DNA of 64,000 nucleotides from Lysobacter antibioticus (GTDB taxonomy: Bacteria; Pseudomonadota; Gammaproteobacteria; Xanthomonadales; Xanthomonadaceae). The notes under the pieces were generated by a model. The model worked only from the letters and a program-made list of their open reading frames with translations. It did no database searches and had not been told where the DNA came from. The position numbers were made by a program, and so were the translations under genes. This document shows positions 1-7,874 of this stretch, in pieces (position 1 is the first letter of the stretch; each line of letters starts with the position of its first letter). The stretch lies in contig NZ_JMTZ01000038.1 of NCBI RefSeq assembly GCF_000731095.1, positions 37,545 through 101,544 of the forward strand, in the 5' to 3' direction.

Positions 1-483
1 CGCCAGTTGGAAGCTGTACGGCGAGAACGGAAACAACTGCGCGCCGAGCGCGGCGATCTGGGCGAAGCTCTTGCCCGGCGCATCGGGGATGTCCTGATAG
101 GGCACGTACTTGTCGGCGATCATCTGGTCCAGGTAGGCCGCATCGGCGGCCGCGACCACCGGCAAGGGCTTGAGCTGTCCGGATCGGGTAACCCCGGTTG
201 CCGCCGCGGTCACCGTGAAGCTGCCGTCGCCGGGCAGGTACAGGTCGAAGCTCGCGCTCGGGTTCGGGGTGTAGTCGAAATCGGCGCCGTTGAAGTCGAT
301 GAAATCCATCACCGGACCGAACGGAAAGCCGTTCTGGAAATCGGTGACGTCGAGAAAGCCCTCGCCGTCGACGATCAAGCGGCTCGATACGCCCTTGCCG
401 CCGCGCCAGCTATCGATCGGCAGGCCGTCGCTGAACCACAGCGAGGCCTCGCTTGGATTGCGGATGGTCTGGAACTGCCACAT
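1..483 (-). CDS. Partial unrecognised protein (N-terminal 161 codons)
   Basis: An open frame runs from an ATG at 483 down to base 1 with no stop, so the gene is cut by the left edge. The start is supported by a GGGAGG Shine-Dalgarno four to five bases upstream. The protein begins MWQFQTIRNPSEASLWFSDG and has no signal peptide or membrane segment in the visible part. It is rich in Asp, Phe and Gly early on, then passes into an ordinary mixed segment (residues about 110-161). I do not recognise a family. It lies 149 bp downstream of the isoamylase stop on the same strand, with a hairpin between them, so it may be a separate transcription unit. The codon use matches its neighbours. Confidence 0.7.
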   Translation of the reverse strand, partial: MWQFQTIRNPSEASLWFSDGLPIDSWRGGKGVSSRLIVDGEGFLDVTDFQNGFPFGPVMDFIDFNGADFDYTPNPSASFDLYLPGDGSFTVTAAATGVTRSGQLKPLPVVAAADAAYLDQMIADKYVPYQDIPDAPGKSFAQIAALGAQLFPFSPYSFQLA

Positions 484-534
484 GCGGGCCTCCCGGCGTA
501 TCGGAACCGACGCGGCCGCGATGCGGAGCGTGAC

Positions 535-552
535 GGGCGACACGCGTCGCCC
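535..552. terminator. Hairpin between isoamylase and the partial gene
   Basis: A perfect 7-bp stem, GGGCGAC and GTCGCCC, encloses a 4-base ACGC loop. It sits between the isoamylase stop (633) and the start of the next gene (483). No T-run follows it on the minus strand, and only a short GACGTTTT follows on the plus strand. It is therefore a candidate terminator or RNA-processing hairpin, not a classical intrinsic terminator. Confidence 0.35.
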
Positions 553-632
553 GACGTTTTCCCGTCGCGGATCAGCCCATACAACGCGACGGCATGGCGA
601 TCACGGCCACCTCGCAGGTGCGGCGCTCGCGA

Positions 633-2966
633 TCACTTCGCGATCAACAGCAGCAGCGAACGCGCCTGCAATCCATAGGTCGCGTTCTCGCCGCCGATCA
701 GGGTTTCCGAGCCCGGCACCGCGACTGCGTTCGGGCCTTCGTTCCAGGTGGCGGTGTCGGTGACGCGGTACCACTGCTTGCCGTTGCCGGGCCAGGGCAG
801 GACGAAGTTCACCGGCCCCGACCAGCCGTTGTAGGCGACGTAGATCGCGCTGGCCGGGTCGGCGAACTCGCTGCCGTCGATGCGCCAGGCGAGGGCGTGG
901 TTGCCGCTGCCGTTGAAATACGCCGCATCGGCCTGGGCGCCGTCGGGCTTGAACCAGCGCAACTGCTCCATGACGTTGCCGTTACCGTCCGTGCCGCTGT
1001 AGAAATTGGCCGGACGCAGCGCCGGATGCGCCTTGCGGAAGGCGATCAGGCGCTTGCTGTAGGTCTCGTGGTCGGCCTCGATGCTGTCGCGGGTCCAGTA
1101 CAGCCAGTTCGCCGCCGAGTCCAGGTTATAGGTGTTGTTGTTGCCGAATTGGGTGCGCAGCACTTCGTCGCCGCCGGTGATCATCGGCACGCCGGCGCTC
1201 AGCATCATGAAAGCCAATCCCGTGCGAGCCGCCTTGCGTTGTTCCAGCACCACACCGGCCTGGTCCCAGCTCAGGTTGTGGTCTTCGCCGCCGTCGGAAG
1301 GCCCGTATGGCCAGGGCTGGTTGTTCTGCTTGTCGTTGTAGGCGTAAAGGTCGTTGAGGGTGAAGCCGTCGTGGGCGACCATGAAATTGATCGAGTGCCA
1401 GGGCTTGCGGCCGTCGTCGCCGTAGAGGTCGCTGGACCCGGCGAAGCGCGAGGCCAGGGTGCCCGGCGTGACCACCTCGACGCCGAGCTTGTTCTGCTTC
1501 TTGCGCAGGGCATCGCGGTACAGGCCGTTCCATTCCGCCCAGCCGGCGGGGAAGTTGCCGACCTGATAGGAATTGCCGCCGATCGCCCAGGGTTCGGCGA
1601 TAAGGTCGAGACCGGCGCCGCCCGCTGCGGCGCGCGGCGGCAGTTCGGCGACGATGCGGTTGAGCGCGTTGCCGGCGTCGCTCTTGTCGAAGTTGAAGCA
1701 GCCGTGCTGGCAGCTGTTGCCGAGCACCGAGGCCAGGTCGAAGCGGAAGCCGTCGACGCCGAGCGCGTCGCGCCAATACGCCAGGGAATCGACGATCAGG
1801 TTCTGTGCGACCGCGTTGCGGGTGTTGTAGTTGCCGCCGACGCCGGTGTTGTCCCAGGGGTATTTCAGGTCGGCGGTCAGCGAGTAATAGGTGGGGTTGT
1901 CGAGGCCGCGCCAGGACAGCAGGTTGTACACGGTCAGGCCGTCGCTGCCGCCCCAGGGGCCACCTTCGCCGGTGTGGTTGTAGACCACGTCGATGTAGAC
2001 CTTAATGCCGGCGTCGTGGAAGGCCTTGACCATGGCTTTCCATTCGCGGGTCGGCCCGCCGGCGCTCTTGTCGGCGGCGTAGCGGCGGTCCGGGGCGAAA
2101 TAGTTCAGGGTCATGTAACCCCAGTAGTTATCGTTCGTCGTCGAGGTGGGGTCGACGTCGTTCTGGTCGTTTTGCGCCTCCTGCACCGGCAGGAATTCGA
2201 CTGCGGTGACGCCGAGGCCGGCCAGATAAGCGGCCTTGCGCGCTGCGCCGGCATAGGTGCCGCGTTCGGCGACAGGCACGCTGGCGTCGTTACGGGTCAG
2301 GCCGCGCACGTGCACTTCGTAGATCACTTCGTCCTTGAGCGCGCGGGTCGGCTTGCTGCCGATCGACGAGGCATCGGCGGGCAGGGCCACACTCTTGCCG
2401 GCGCAGGCGCCGCTGTCCTTGTTGCGATGGCTGGCGCCGCTCGCGTAGAGGGTGCCGTCGGCGCAGGCGGCGGTGTTCGGGTCCTGGCTGAGTTCGCGCG
2501 CGTAGGGGTCGATCAGCAGCTTGTTCGGATTGAAGCGGTTGCCGGCGTTGTCGACGTCGCTGAGGAAACCGGTGCCGCTGCCCTTGCTCCAGGCGGCGTC
2601 GTAGGGCCAGTTGGGGCCCCAGGCGCGGTACCCGTAGTAGACCGTGCCGGTGATGCCGTAGCTGGTCTTGATGGTGCTGGTCGCGACCGACTTCGACCAC
2701 ACCTGGGTTGCCGCGTCCTTGGTCATGCTCAGGCGAGCGACTTCCTGCGCGCCGGAGGCGGTCTTGTACAACCACACCTCGATGCGGGTGGCGCGCGAGG
2801 AATAAACGCGAAAGTTGAGATTGCTCTGGCTGGCGTCGTAGCGGGCGCCCAGCTGCTGGGCATCGATGGCGGCGCGTGCCTGGCCGTTGCCCAGCAGGCC
2901 CAACATCGTTGCCAGCACCACACTCGCCACGCCGTTCCACCACCGCGTCTGATCGCGCATCGCCAC
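633..2966 (-). CDS. Secreted isoamylase (glycogen debranching, GH13, EC 3.2.1.68)
   Basis: Hydrolyses alpha-1,6 branch points of glycogen or amylopectin outside the cytoplasm. The 777-aa protein starts with a signal peptide (about residues 1-32, hydrophobic core VASVVLATMLGLLG, likely cleavage after ARA). It then resembles the well-known Pseudomonas isoamylase along its length, beginning with the N-terminal domain (DASQSNLNFRVYSS, YYGYRAWGPNWPY). The GH13 catalytic residues are visible: the nucleophile Asp410 in GVDGFRFDLAS, the acid/base Glu458 in DLIAEPWAIGG and Asp533 in VAHDGFTLND. The DVVYNHT motif is near residue 327. Length and domain order are normal for the family and no truncation is seen. 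The gene follows the tandem 57-bp hairpin repeats and is probably not part of the eCIS operon. The secreted location is inferred from the signal peptide. Confidence 0.93.
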   Translation of the reverse strand: MAMRDQTRWWNGVASVVLATMLGLLGNGQARAAIDAQQLGARYDASQSNLNFRVYSSRATRIEVWLYKTASGAQEVARLSMTKDAATQVWSKSVATSTIKTSYGITGTVYYGYRAWGPNWPYDAAWSKGSGTGFLSDVDNAGNRFNPNKLLIDPYARELSQDPNTAACADGTLYASGASHRNKDSGACAGKSVALPADASSIGSKPTRALKDEVIYEVHVRGLTRNDASVPVAERGTYAGAARKAAYLAGLGVTAVEFLPVQEAQNDQNDVDPTSTTNDNYWGYMTLNYFAPDRRYAADKSAGGPTREWKAMVKAFHDAGIKVYIDVVYNHTGEGGPWGGSDGLTVYNLLSWRGLDNPTYYSLTADLKYPWDNTGVGGNYNTRNAVAQNLIVDSLAYWRDALGVDGFRFDLASVLGNSCQHGCFNFDKSDAGNALNRIVAELPPRAAAGGAGLDLIAEPWAIGGNSYQVGNFPAGWAEWNGLYRDALRKKQNKLGVEVVTPGTLASRFAGSSDLYGDDGRKPWHSINFMVAHDGFTLNDLYAYNDKQNNQPWPYGPSDGGEDHNLSWDQAGVVLEQRKAARTGLAFMMLSAGVPMITGGDEVLRTQFGNNNTYNLDSAANWLYWTRDSIEADHETYSKRLIAFRKAHPALRPANFYSGTDGNGNVMEQLRWFKPDGAQADAAYFNGSGNHALAWRIDGSEFADPASAIYVAYNGWSGPVNFVLPWPGNGKQWYRVTDTATWNEGPNAVAVPGSETLIGGENATYGLQARSLLLLIAK

Positions 2967-3037
2967 GCACTCCTGTCGAGTCGGAAGGCGCGCGGACTAC
3001 GCGCGCCGAGCCACTCTAAGGCCGTTGCTGCGCTGCT

Positions 3038-3151
3038 CCGGAACGGCTGCAATCGTATTCAATGCCGCGTTCCGTGATCGCGGACGCGGCTCCCCCGGAA
3101 CGGCTGCAATCGTATTCAATGCCGCGTTCCGTGATCGCGGACGCGGCTCGC
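3038..3151. repeat. Two tandem 57-bp repeats, each with a strong hairpin
   Basis: Bases 3038-3092 are repeated identically at 3095-3149, giving a period of 57 bp. Each unit has a near-perfect dyad, with GCCGCGTTCCG pairing with CGGACGCGGC around a 6-base loop and one bulged T. They lie between the end of the methyltransferase gene (3177) and the start of the isoamylase gene (2966). They are probably a duplicated terminator or mRNA-stabilising element at the end of the long operon. There is no T-tract, so factor-independent termination is not certain. Confidence 0.75.
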
Positions 3152-3176
3152 GGGCGTCGCCGCGTCGGTCGGATGC

Positions 3177-4607
3177 TCAGGACGGCGCGGCGAGCACCTG
3201 GATCGCCGCGGAGAACTTCGGCCCGCGCGCCAACAGCCGCAACCGGTGCGGACGGCGTTGCAGCCATTCGCGCAGCGCCCGCCATTCGCCCTCGCGCCAG
3301 GCCGGGTACACGCCGGATTCGTTCCAGTCGCACAACTCGTCGAACACCAGCACCGTGCCGGGCACGATGCGTTCGTCCATCAGGGTCAACACGGTGACGG
3401 TGGACTCGTACAGATCGCAGTCGATGTGCAGCAGCGCCGCAGGGCCGGGATGCGCGGCCAGCCAGGCGGGCAGGCTGGCGCCGAATTCGCCGCGCCACAA
3501 CCGCGCATTCGCCGGCACCTCGGGCAGGCTACCGGTATCGAAATGGCCGGCCGGATAGACACTGTCGGCGCTGCGTTGCCAGGGGATCGGCAAACCGCTG
3601 AAGGTGTCGAAGCCGTGCACGCTGCGTTCGGGCAGGGCGTTGGCGAGGGCGCTGAGCGAACGCCCCCGGAACACGCCGAACTCCATCACATGACCGCTCG
3701 GGCAGTGCGCCCGGGTCACAGCGAGCAGATTGTCAAGGTCGCTTTTATGCGGCACCGGCAAGGCGCGAAACGCGGCGATGTCGAGCGCGGCGCCGGCATC
3801 GATCACCGGGGCCGCCGCCAGCATCGCCGGAGCGGCCTTCGCCGCCGCATGCGCGCCGCGATCGATGCTCGCGATGGCGGCGCCACGCGGCCGCTCCCAG
3901 TTGATCTCTTCGATGCGGCCGTCGAAACCCTGTTGCACCGGCATCGGGAAGAACGGTGCGAGGCGTTCGATGTCGCCGATATCGTGGCGCAGCGCGGGCA
4001 ACTCGGCCTTGCGCACCCGCACGATCAACGAGATGTTGTAGCCGTAGACCTTGAGCCGGGCCTCGCGGCAATCGATGCCGGCGACGATCAGGTTGTACAG
4101 CAGCAGCCCGGCGTTCCACACCGTCAGGTGGCCGCCGACGATGTAGGGCCGTGCCGGCGGTACGGTAATGGCGAGCAAGCCACCTGGCGCGACGAAACTC
4201 ACCAGGCGTTGCAGGAACAGGCCGACGTTAGCCTGGTGTTCGAGCGCATGCGAGCACCAGACCAGGTCGTAGCGCTCGTCGCTGGCGAAGTCCTCGAAGT
4301 CGCCGACGAAGTCCGGGCGATGGGCGCCGTAGGACTCGAACGAGATCGTGGTGACGCGCTTGCCGTGCTTGGCGAGGTGACGCGCCTGCAGGCCGTCGCC
4401 ACAGCCGACATCCAGCACGCTGTCGAATTCGTACTGCGCCAGCAGCAGATTCAAAGCCTGGTCGGCCAGCCATGGCGGCGGCGGGCCTTTCTTCTTGCCG
4501 GCCTTGCGGGGCTTGGCGCGCGCAAGCGGGCTCGGTGCCGGGTTCGGTGCCGATTTCGGCTTCGGTTTAGGCGGCGCGACGACGGTGCGGAGCGGATGGG
4601 TCTTCAT
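3177..4607 (-). CDS. Two-domain SAM-dependent methyltransferase (class I + TylF/macrocin-OMT-like)
   Basis: The 476-aa protein has a Lys/Pro-rich low-complexity start (residues 1-45). A class I methyltransferase domain follows, with the SAM-binding motif SVLDVGCGDG at about 63-72 and CSHALEHQ further on. The second half looks like the TylF/MacOMT family: MEFGVFRGRSLSAL at about 307, HGFDTFSGLP, HIDCDLYEST near 395 and VFDEL near 424. Both halves keep their SAM motifs, so it may be bifunctional. The substrate is unknown; sugars are typical for the TylF family. The ATG at 4607 overlaps the stop of the upstream gene as ATGA, which points to translational coupling and sets the start. The open frame extends upstream, but only as an out-of-frame shadow of the previous gene. 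Confidence 0.82.
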   Translation of the reverse strand: MKTHPLRTVVAPPKPKPKSAPNPAPSPLARAKPRKAGKKKGPPPPWLADQALNLLLAQYEFDSVLDVGCGDGLQARHLAKHGKRVTTISFESYGAHRPDFVGDFEDFASDERYDLVWCSHALEHQANVGLFLQRLVSFVAPGGLLAITVPPARPYIVGGHLTVWNAGLLLYNLIVAGIDCREARLKVYGYNISLIVRVRKAELPALRHDIGDIERLAPFFPMPVQQGFDGRIEEINWERPRGAAIASIDRGAHAAAKAAPAMLAAAPVIDAGAALDIAAFRALPVPHKSDLDNLLAVTRAHCPSGHVMEFGVFRGRSLSALANALPERSVHGFDTFSGLPIPWQRSADSVYPAGHFDTGSLPEVPANARLWRGEFGASLPAWLAAHPGPAALLHIDCDLYESTVTVLTLMDERIVPGTVLVFDELCDWNESGVYPAWREGEWRALREWLQRRPHRLRLLARGPKFSAAIQVLAAPS

Positions 4608-7303
4608 GCCACGGCTCGCTCGCCGCCGGTCGCGAGCGCGACCGCCAGCCGTAGATTGGCTTCCACCCAGGCGGCCATGCCGAACTCGGGGCATTGCGGC
4701 GGCAAGGCCAGGCGTCGCTCTCGCCAATGACTGCGTTGTCCGAGCATCGCATCGATCGCCGCGGCCATCGTATCGATGTCGTCGACGAGATGGCCGCAAC
4801 GGCCGTCGCCGAGCAACTGCTCGGCCCAGCCGACCCGGGTGGCGACCACCGGCACGCCAGCGCGCACCGCATCGAACAAGGGCCAGGGGCCGCAGTCGCT
4901 GGCGCTGGTTACGACCACGCCGTCGAAGCGCCCGATCCATTCGCCGCAGCGCGACAGCGGGCATTGCGAGAGACCCATGACCGCGCAATCGATGCCGGCG
5001 CGGCGCAGGCTCGCGGCGGCGGCATCGAGACGTTCGCCGACCAGGGCGATGCGCATCGGCGACTTGGCCCGTTGTACGGCGGCGATGAAGTCGGCAAGGC
5101 CGCTGGCGTCGCAGCCTTGCTGGTTCGCCGGCCGGCCGACCCAGGCCAGTACCGGCACCGCGTCCTCGTTAGGCGGCGCCGGCGCGGCCTCGCTCCAGCC
5201 GACTGGCCGCACGATCCACTGTCGCTTCGACAGGTCGATGCCGCTCGCGGCCAGGATCGCTTGCTGATCGGGATGGGCGAGGACGAGACCGCTGCAGCGG
5301 GCGACGTCGGCACGCGCGCCGCCGCGCCGGTACGCCTCGGCACCGCTCATGTCGTGCAACTGCACCACGCTGCGCATCGGATCGGGGCTGCGTGCGGCTT
5401 CGCGGGCGCGCAGGAAGATCCAGGCCTCGGCCTGGGGCAGCGGTTTCTGGGTGGCGGCGACGCGGTAACCGGGCGGCGCGGCCGCGGCGAGCGCCTGCTT
5501 CCAGTGCTCGAACAGCCAGCCCTTGTTCTCGGCGACCACGTTGAGGGTCGGCAACGACGGCGCCGGCATCGGCGCGGCTTTGCGCACGGCGGTACGCGGC
5601 AGGACGCGCGGAATCACCGTGCCGGTCGGCGCCAGCGGCCGTTCGCGCAGGGCGAGTTCGAGCAGACCGGCGACGCGCTGCGGGTCGGCGGCCTCGCCCA
5701 GGCTGCATTGGTGGGCGATCAGATGCTGCGCATAGGCGCGGCGGCAGGTGATGCCTTCGGCGCTGGCCGCGCTTTCGGCGAGCAGCGCCCAATCGCGCGG
5801 CGCCTCGGTCAGGAACGGCTTCACCGCGCCGCTGCGCGGCCAGACGTTGCGGCCCAGCACGATCGCCGGCACGTCCCAGAGCAGGCCGTCGTGGGCGACG
5901 TTGCTGTTGAGAGTGAGGATGCCGCGGCAAGCGCCGCTGCGCAGCATCTCGTGGATATTGCCGCGGGTCTGCGGCCACAGCAGGTCCTGTTTGCGGCGCA
6001 GTTGCAGGCGCAGATGGCGGTTGCGGGTGCGTGCGTCGGCCGGGTGCTGCTTGAAAATCACCGGCCACGGCGGGTCGAGGCGGCTAACGTGATCGATCAG
6101 GGCCTGCATGGTCCGCAGCGACGAGGGCGCGTGGCGGATGATGTTGGTGTCCGACTCGATCTGCAGCGGCACCAGCAGGAACTGCGCCGGCAGCTCGATG
6201 CGGTGTTCGCGATTGGCCTGCATGTACTGGTAGTAGCCGCTGAAACCGGTCGACTTGATCGCGGCCAGGCGCAGGTCGAGGGCGGCGTCCTGCTCGGCGC
6301 TCAGGCGCTGGCCGTCCCAGACGAAGGGCGCGGCATGCGAATCGGCGTTGATGCCGCGCGGGCTGATCTGGTAGTCGGCGCGCGGCAGCCAACCGTGTTC
6401 GCAGTACAGCGTCGGGCCCAGCAGGCTATGGCCGCGGCCGTTCCAGACGATCGACAGCACGCGCGGATTGCGCGCGGTCGCACGCGGGTCGCGACTGACC
6501 GTATGACCAAGCGCGGCGACCGAGACGGCAAGGGTCTCGAACAGATCGCCGACCAGGCCGGGGGTACGTTTTTCGATCGCGACTTTCATGGCGGAGCTCC
6601 TTGCGGGCGCGCGGGGTCTTGCGGTTGTCGGCGTAGATGCCCGCACCGAGGCCGGTGTGGGCACCGGCGTGGGCAGGCGGTGCAGGGTGACGGGGTCGCG
6701 CAGCCATTCGCCGGAAGCGTCGATCCGCGCTCGCGGCAGCGAATTCAGGCGGCTGATCGCGCTGAGGTTGAGCAACTCGACGCCGCGTCGGCCGAGTGCG
6801 GCTGCCAACTTGCCGTACTGGCCGTCGATTTCCTTGAGCCGGGCGGCGAGGGCATGGCGGCCGGTGGAGGCGAAGAAGTGATCGTCGGTGAAGTCGACCC
6901 CGATCAGGCCGATCCGCCGTGCGCCCATGTAGGCGGCCAGGCAGACCGCGACATAAGGCGAGTTCTGGGTGTAGTGCAGCGCGTCGTCGGCGCCCGCTTC
7001 GGTGCCGGCGTACTGGCCGAGTTTGAAGCGCACCACCGGCGGCCGCACCCGCCCGAGCTCGATCTGGGTGAACAGCGCCTGCGCATTGGATTGCTCGACG
7101 TAGCGGAAGCGGTCGAGCTTGAACTGCTGGCGCGGGTTCAGCACGACCAGATAGGTCGGGTCGAACAAGCGGCCTACGTCGTTGACGCCGATGGTGACCG
7201 AACGCTGCGGCTCGGGCAGTTGCAGCAGGGAAGGGCCACAGCCGCAAACAACGATATCCGCGCTGGAATGACGCATGTGGAAATCGCGTAACACCGGACT
7301 CAT
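4604..7303 (-). CDS. Three-domain putative glycosyltransferase (DUF115-like + capsule-synthesis-like + GT-B)
   Basis: An 899-aa protein with three parts. Residues 1 to about 205 open with a nucleotide-binding-like stretch (ADIVVCGCGPSLLQL, TIGVNDVGRLFDP) that resembles MptE-like/DUF115 proteins found beside glycosylation genes. A Pro/Thr/Ala linker (about 205-238) follows. Residues 239 to about 475 resemble capsule-polysaccharide synthesis proteins (LLVPLQIESDTNI, FKQHPAD, TLNSNVAHDGLL). The C-terminal part (about 510-899) looks like a GT-B glycosyltransferase (VPVLAWVGRPANQQG, IALVGERLD, VTSASDCGPWPLFDAVRAGV). The role is probably surface or protein glycan synthesis. The start at ATG 7303 is 5 bp after the immunity gene stop. 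An in-frame ATG at 6589 has a much better Shine-Dalgarno, so a shorter second product is possible. It overlaps the methyltransferase gene by ATGA. Confidence 0.72.
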   Translation of the reverse strand: MSPVLRDFHMRHSSADIVVCGCGPSLLQLPEPQRSVTIGVNDVGRLFDPTYLVVLNPRQQFKLDRFRYVEQSNAQALFTQIELGRVRPPVVRFKLGQYAGTEAGADDALHYTQNSPYVAVCLAAYMGARRIGLIGVDFTDDHFFASTGRHALAARLKEIDGQYGKLAAALGRRGVELLNLSAISRLNSLPRARIDASGEWLRDPVTLHRLPTPVPTPASVRASTPTTARPRAPARSSAMKVAIEKRTPGLVGDLFETLAVSVAALGHTVSRDPRATARNPRVLSIVWNGRGHSLLGPTLYCEHGWLPRADYQISPRGINADSHAAPFVWDGQRLSAEQDAALDLRLAAIKSTGFSGYYQYMQANREHRIELPAQFLLVPLQIESDTNIIRHAPSSLRTMQALIDHVSRLDPPWPVIFKQHPADARTRNRHLRLQLRRKQDLLWPQTRGNIHEMLRSGACRGILTLNSNVAHDGLLWDVPAIVLGRNVWPRSGAVKPFLTEAPRDWALLAESAASAEGITCRRAYAQHLIAHQCSLGEAADPQRVAGLLELALRERPLAPTGTVIPRVLPRTAVRKAAPMPAPSLPTLNVVAENKGWLFEHWKQALAAAAPPGYRVAATQKPLPQAEAWIFLRAREAARSPDPMRSVVQLHDMSGAEAYRRGGARADVARCSGLVLAHPDQQAILAASGIDLSKRQWIVRPVGWSEAAPAPPNEDAVPVLAWVGRPANQQGCDASGLADFIAAVQRAKSPMRIALVGERLDAAAASLRRAGIDCAVMGLSQCPLSRCGEWIGRFDGVVVTSASDCGPWPLFDAVRAGVPVVATRVGWAEQLLGDGRCGHLVDDIDTMAAAIDAMLGQRSHWRERRLALPPQCPEFGMAAWVEANLRLAVALATGGERAVA
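6589..6603 (-). promoter_or_regulatory. Strong internal ribosome binding site inside the three-domain gene
   Basis: On the minus strand AAGGAG lies 7 bases before an in-frame ATG at 6589 (residue 239). It is just after the proline-rich linker and at the start of the capsule-synthesis-like domain (MKVAIEKRTPGLVGD). It is a far better start signal than the one at the gene start. It may drive a separate shorter protein, or mark where two genes were fused. Confidence 0.55.
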
Positions 7304-7308
7304 GTCGC

Positions 7309-7869
7309 TCAGCCCAGGGCCTGCGCGGCGATCGCGATGTAAGCGCGGATCTCGGTCTTGATCGCCTGCTCGGGCGACGAATCGCCGCCTAGCGCCGGCA
7401 GCGGGGCGAACCCATAGCATTCCTTCGTATCGAGATCGCCGAGGCGTTTGCGCAGCTTGGCGAACAAGGGTTCCATCAGCACTTCCTTGCGGAAGTCGCG
7501 ATTGCACAGGCCGGCGTCGAACAGGATCTGGGCGACATCGCTCAGTTGGGCGATCTTGCCGGTGTGCACATTGAGCCACACGAACCGCCCCCCTTGCCAC
7601 AGGCAAAGGTTCGCGAACGCGGTGCGCAGCACTTCGACCGCGTCCTCCTCGATGCCCGGCCACTCTTCGGGATCGAGCAGCGGCTGGTCGGGGGGCGTGG
7701 TCCAGATCAGGCCATTGCCATAGGCGCCGAAACCGAAATTGCGCCATTCGTCGGCGACTTCGCTGGGCACCTTGGCCAGGTAGTCGCCGTGACGGGATTC
7801 ATCGAAAGCGACTCGCTCTCCGCTGGGCGGGAAGGTGGCATGGAACTTGGGGAAGTCGGTCTTGGACAT
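7309..7869 (-). CDS. GAD-like/DUF1851 (Tdi1-type) immunity protein
   Basis: The 186-aa protein has an N-terminal GAD-like part (DEWRNFGFGAYGNGLIWTT, about residues 40-60) and a DUF1851-type C-terminus (DTKECYGFAPLPALGG, about 148-163). This is the same two-part layout as the T6SS immunity protein Tdi1, which protects against the Ntox15 DNase Tde1. It directly follows the effector gene, whose C-terminus has the matching Ntox15 signature. That makes a cognate toxin-immunity pair likely; the pairing is inferred from order and family. I chose the ATG at 7869, with GGGTGA five bases upstream. A GTG at 7878 overlapping the previous stop as GTGA would add three residues. The protein is cytosolic, with no signal or membrane segment. 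Confidence 0.85.
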   Translation of the reverse strand: MSKTDFPKFHATFPPSGERVAFDESRHGDYLAKVPSEVADEWRNFGFGAYGNGLIWTTPPDQPLLDPEEWPGIEEDAVEVLRTAFANLCLWQGGRFVWLNVHTGKIAQLSDVAQILFDAGLCNRDFRKEVLMEPLFAKLRKRLGDLDTKECYGFAPLPALGGDSSPEQAIKTEIRAYIAIAAQALG

Positions 7870-7874
7870 GAGAG

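Noticed and set aside
594..3077. Long plus-strand open frame opposite the isoamylase gene
   Set aside because: Antisense shadow: the minus-strand frame has a signal peptide and full GH13 motifs, while the plus-strand translation is compositionally odd and matches nothing I know.
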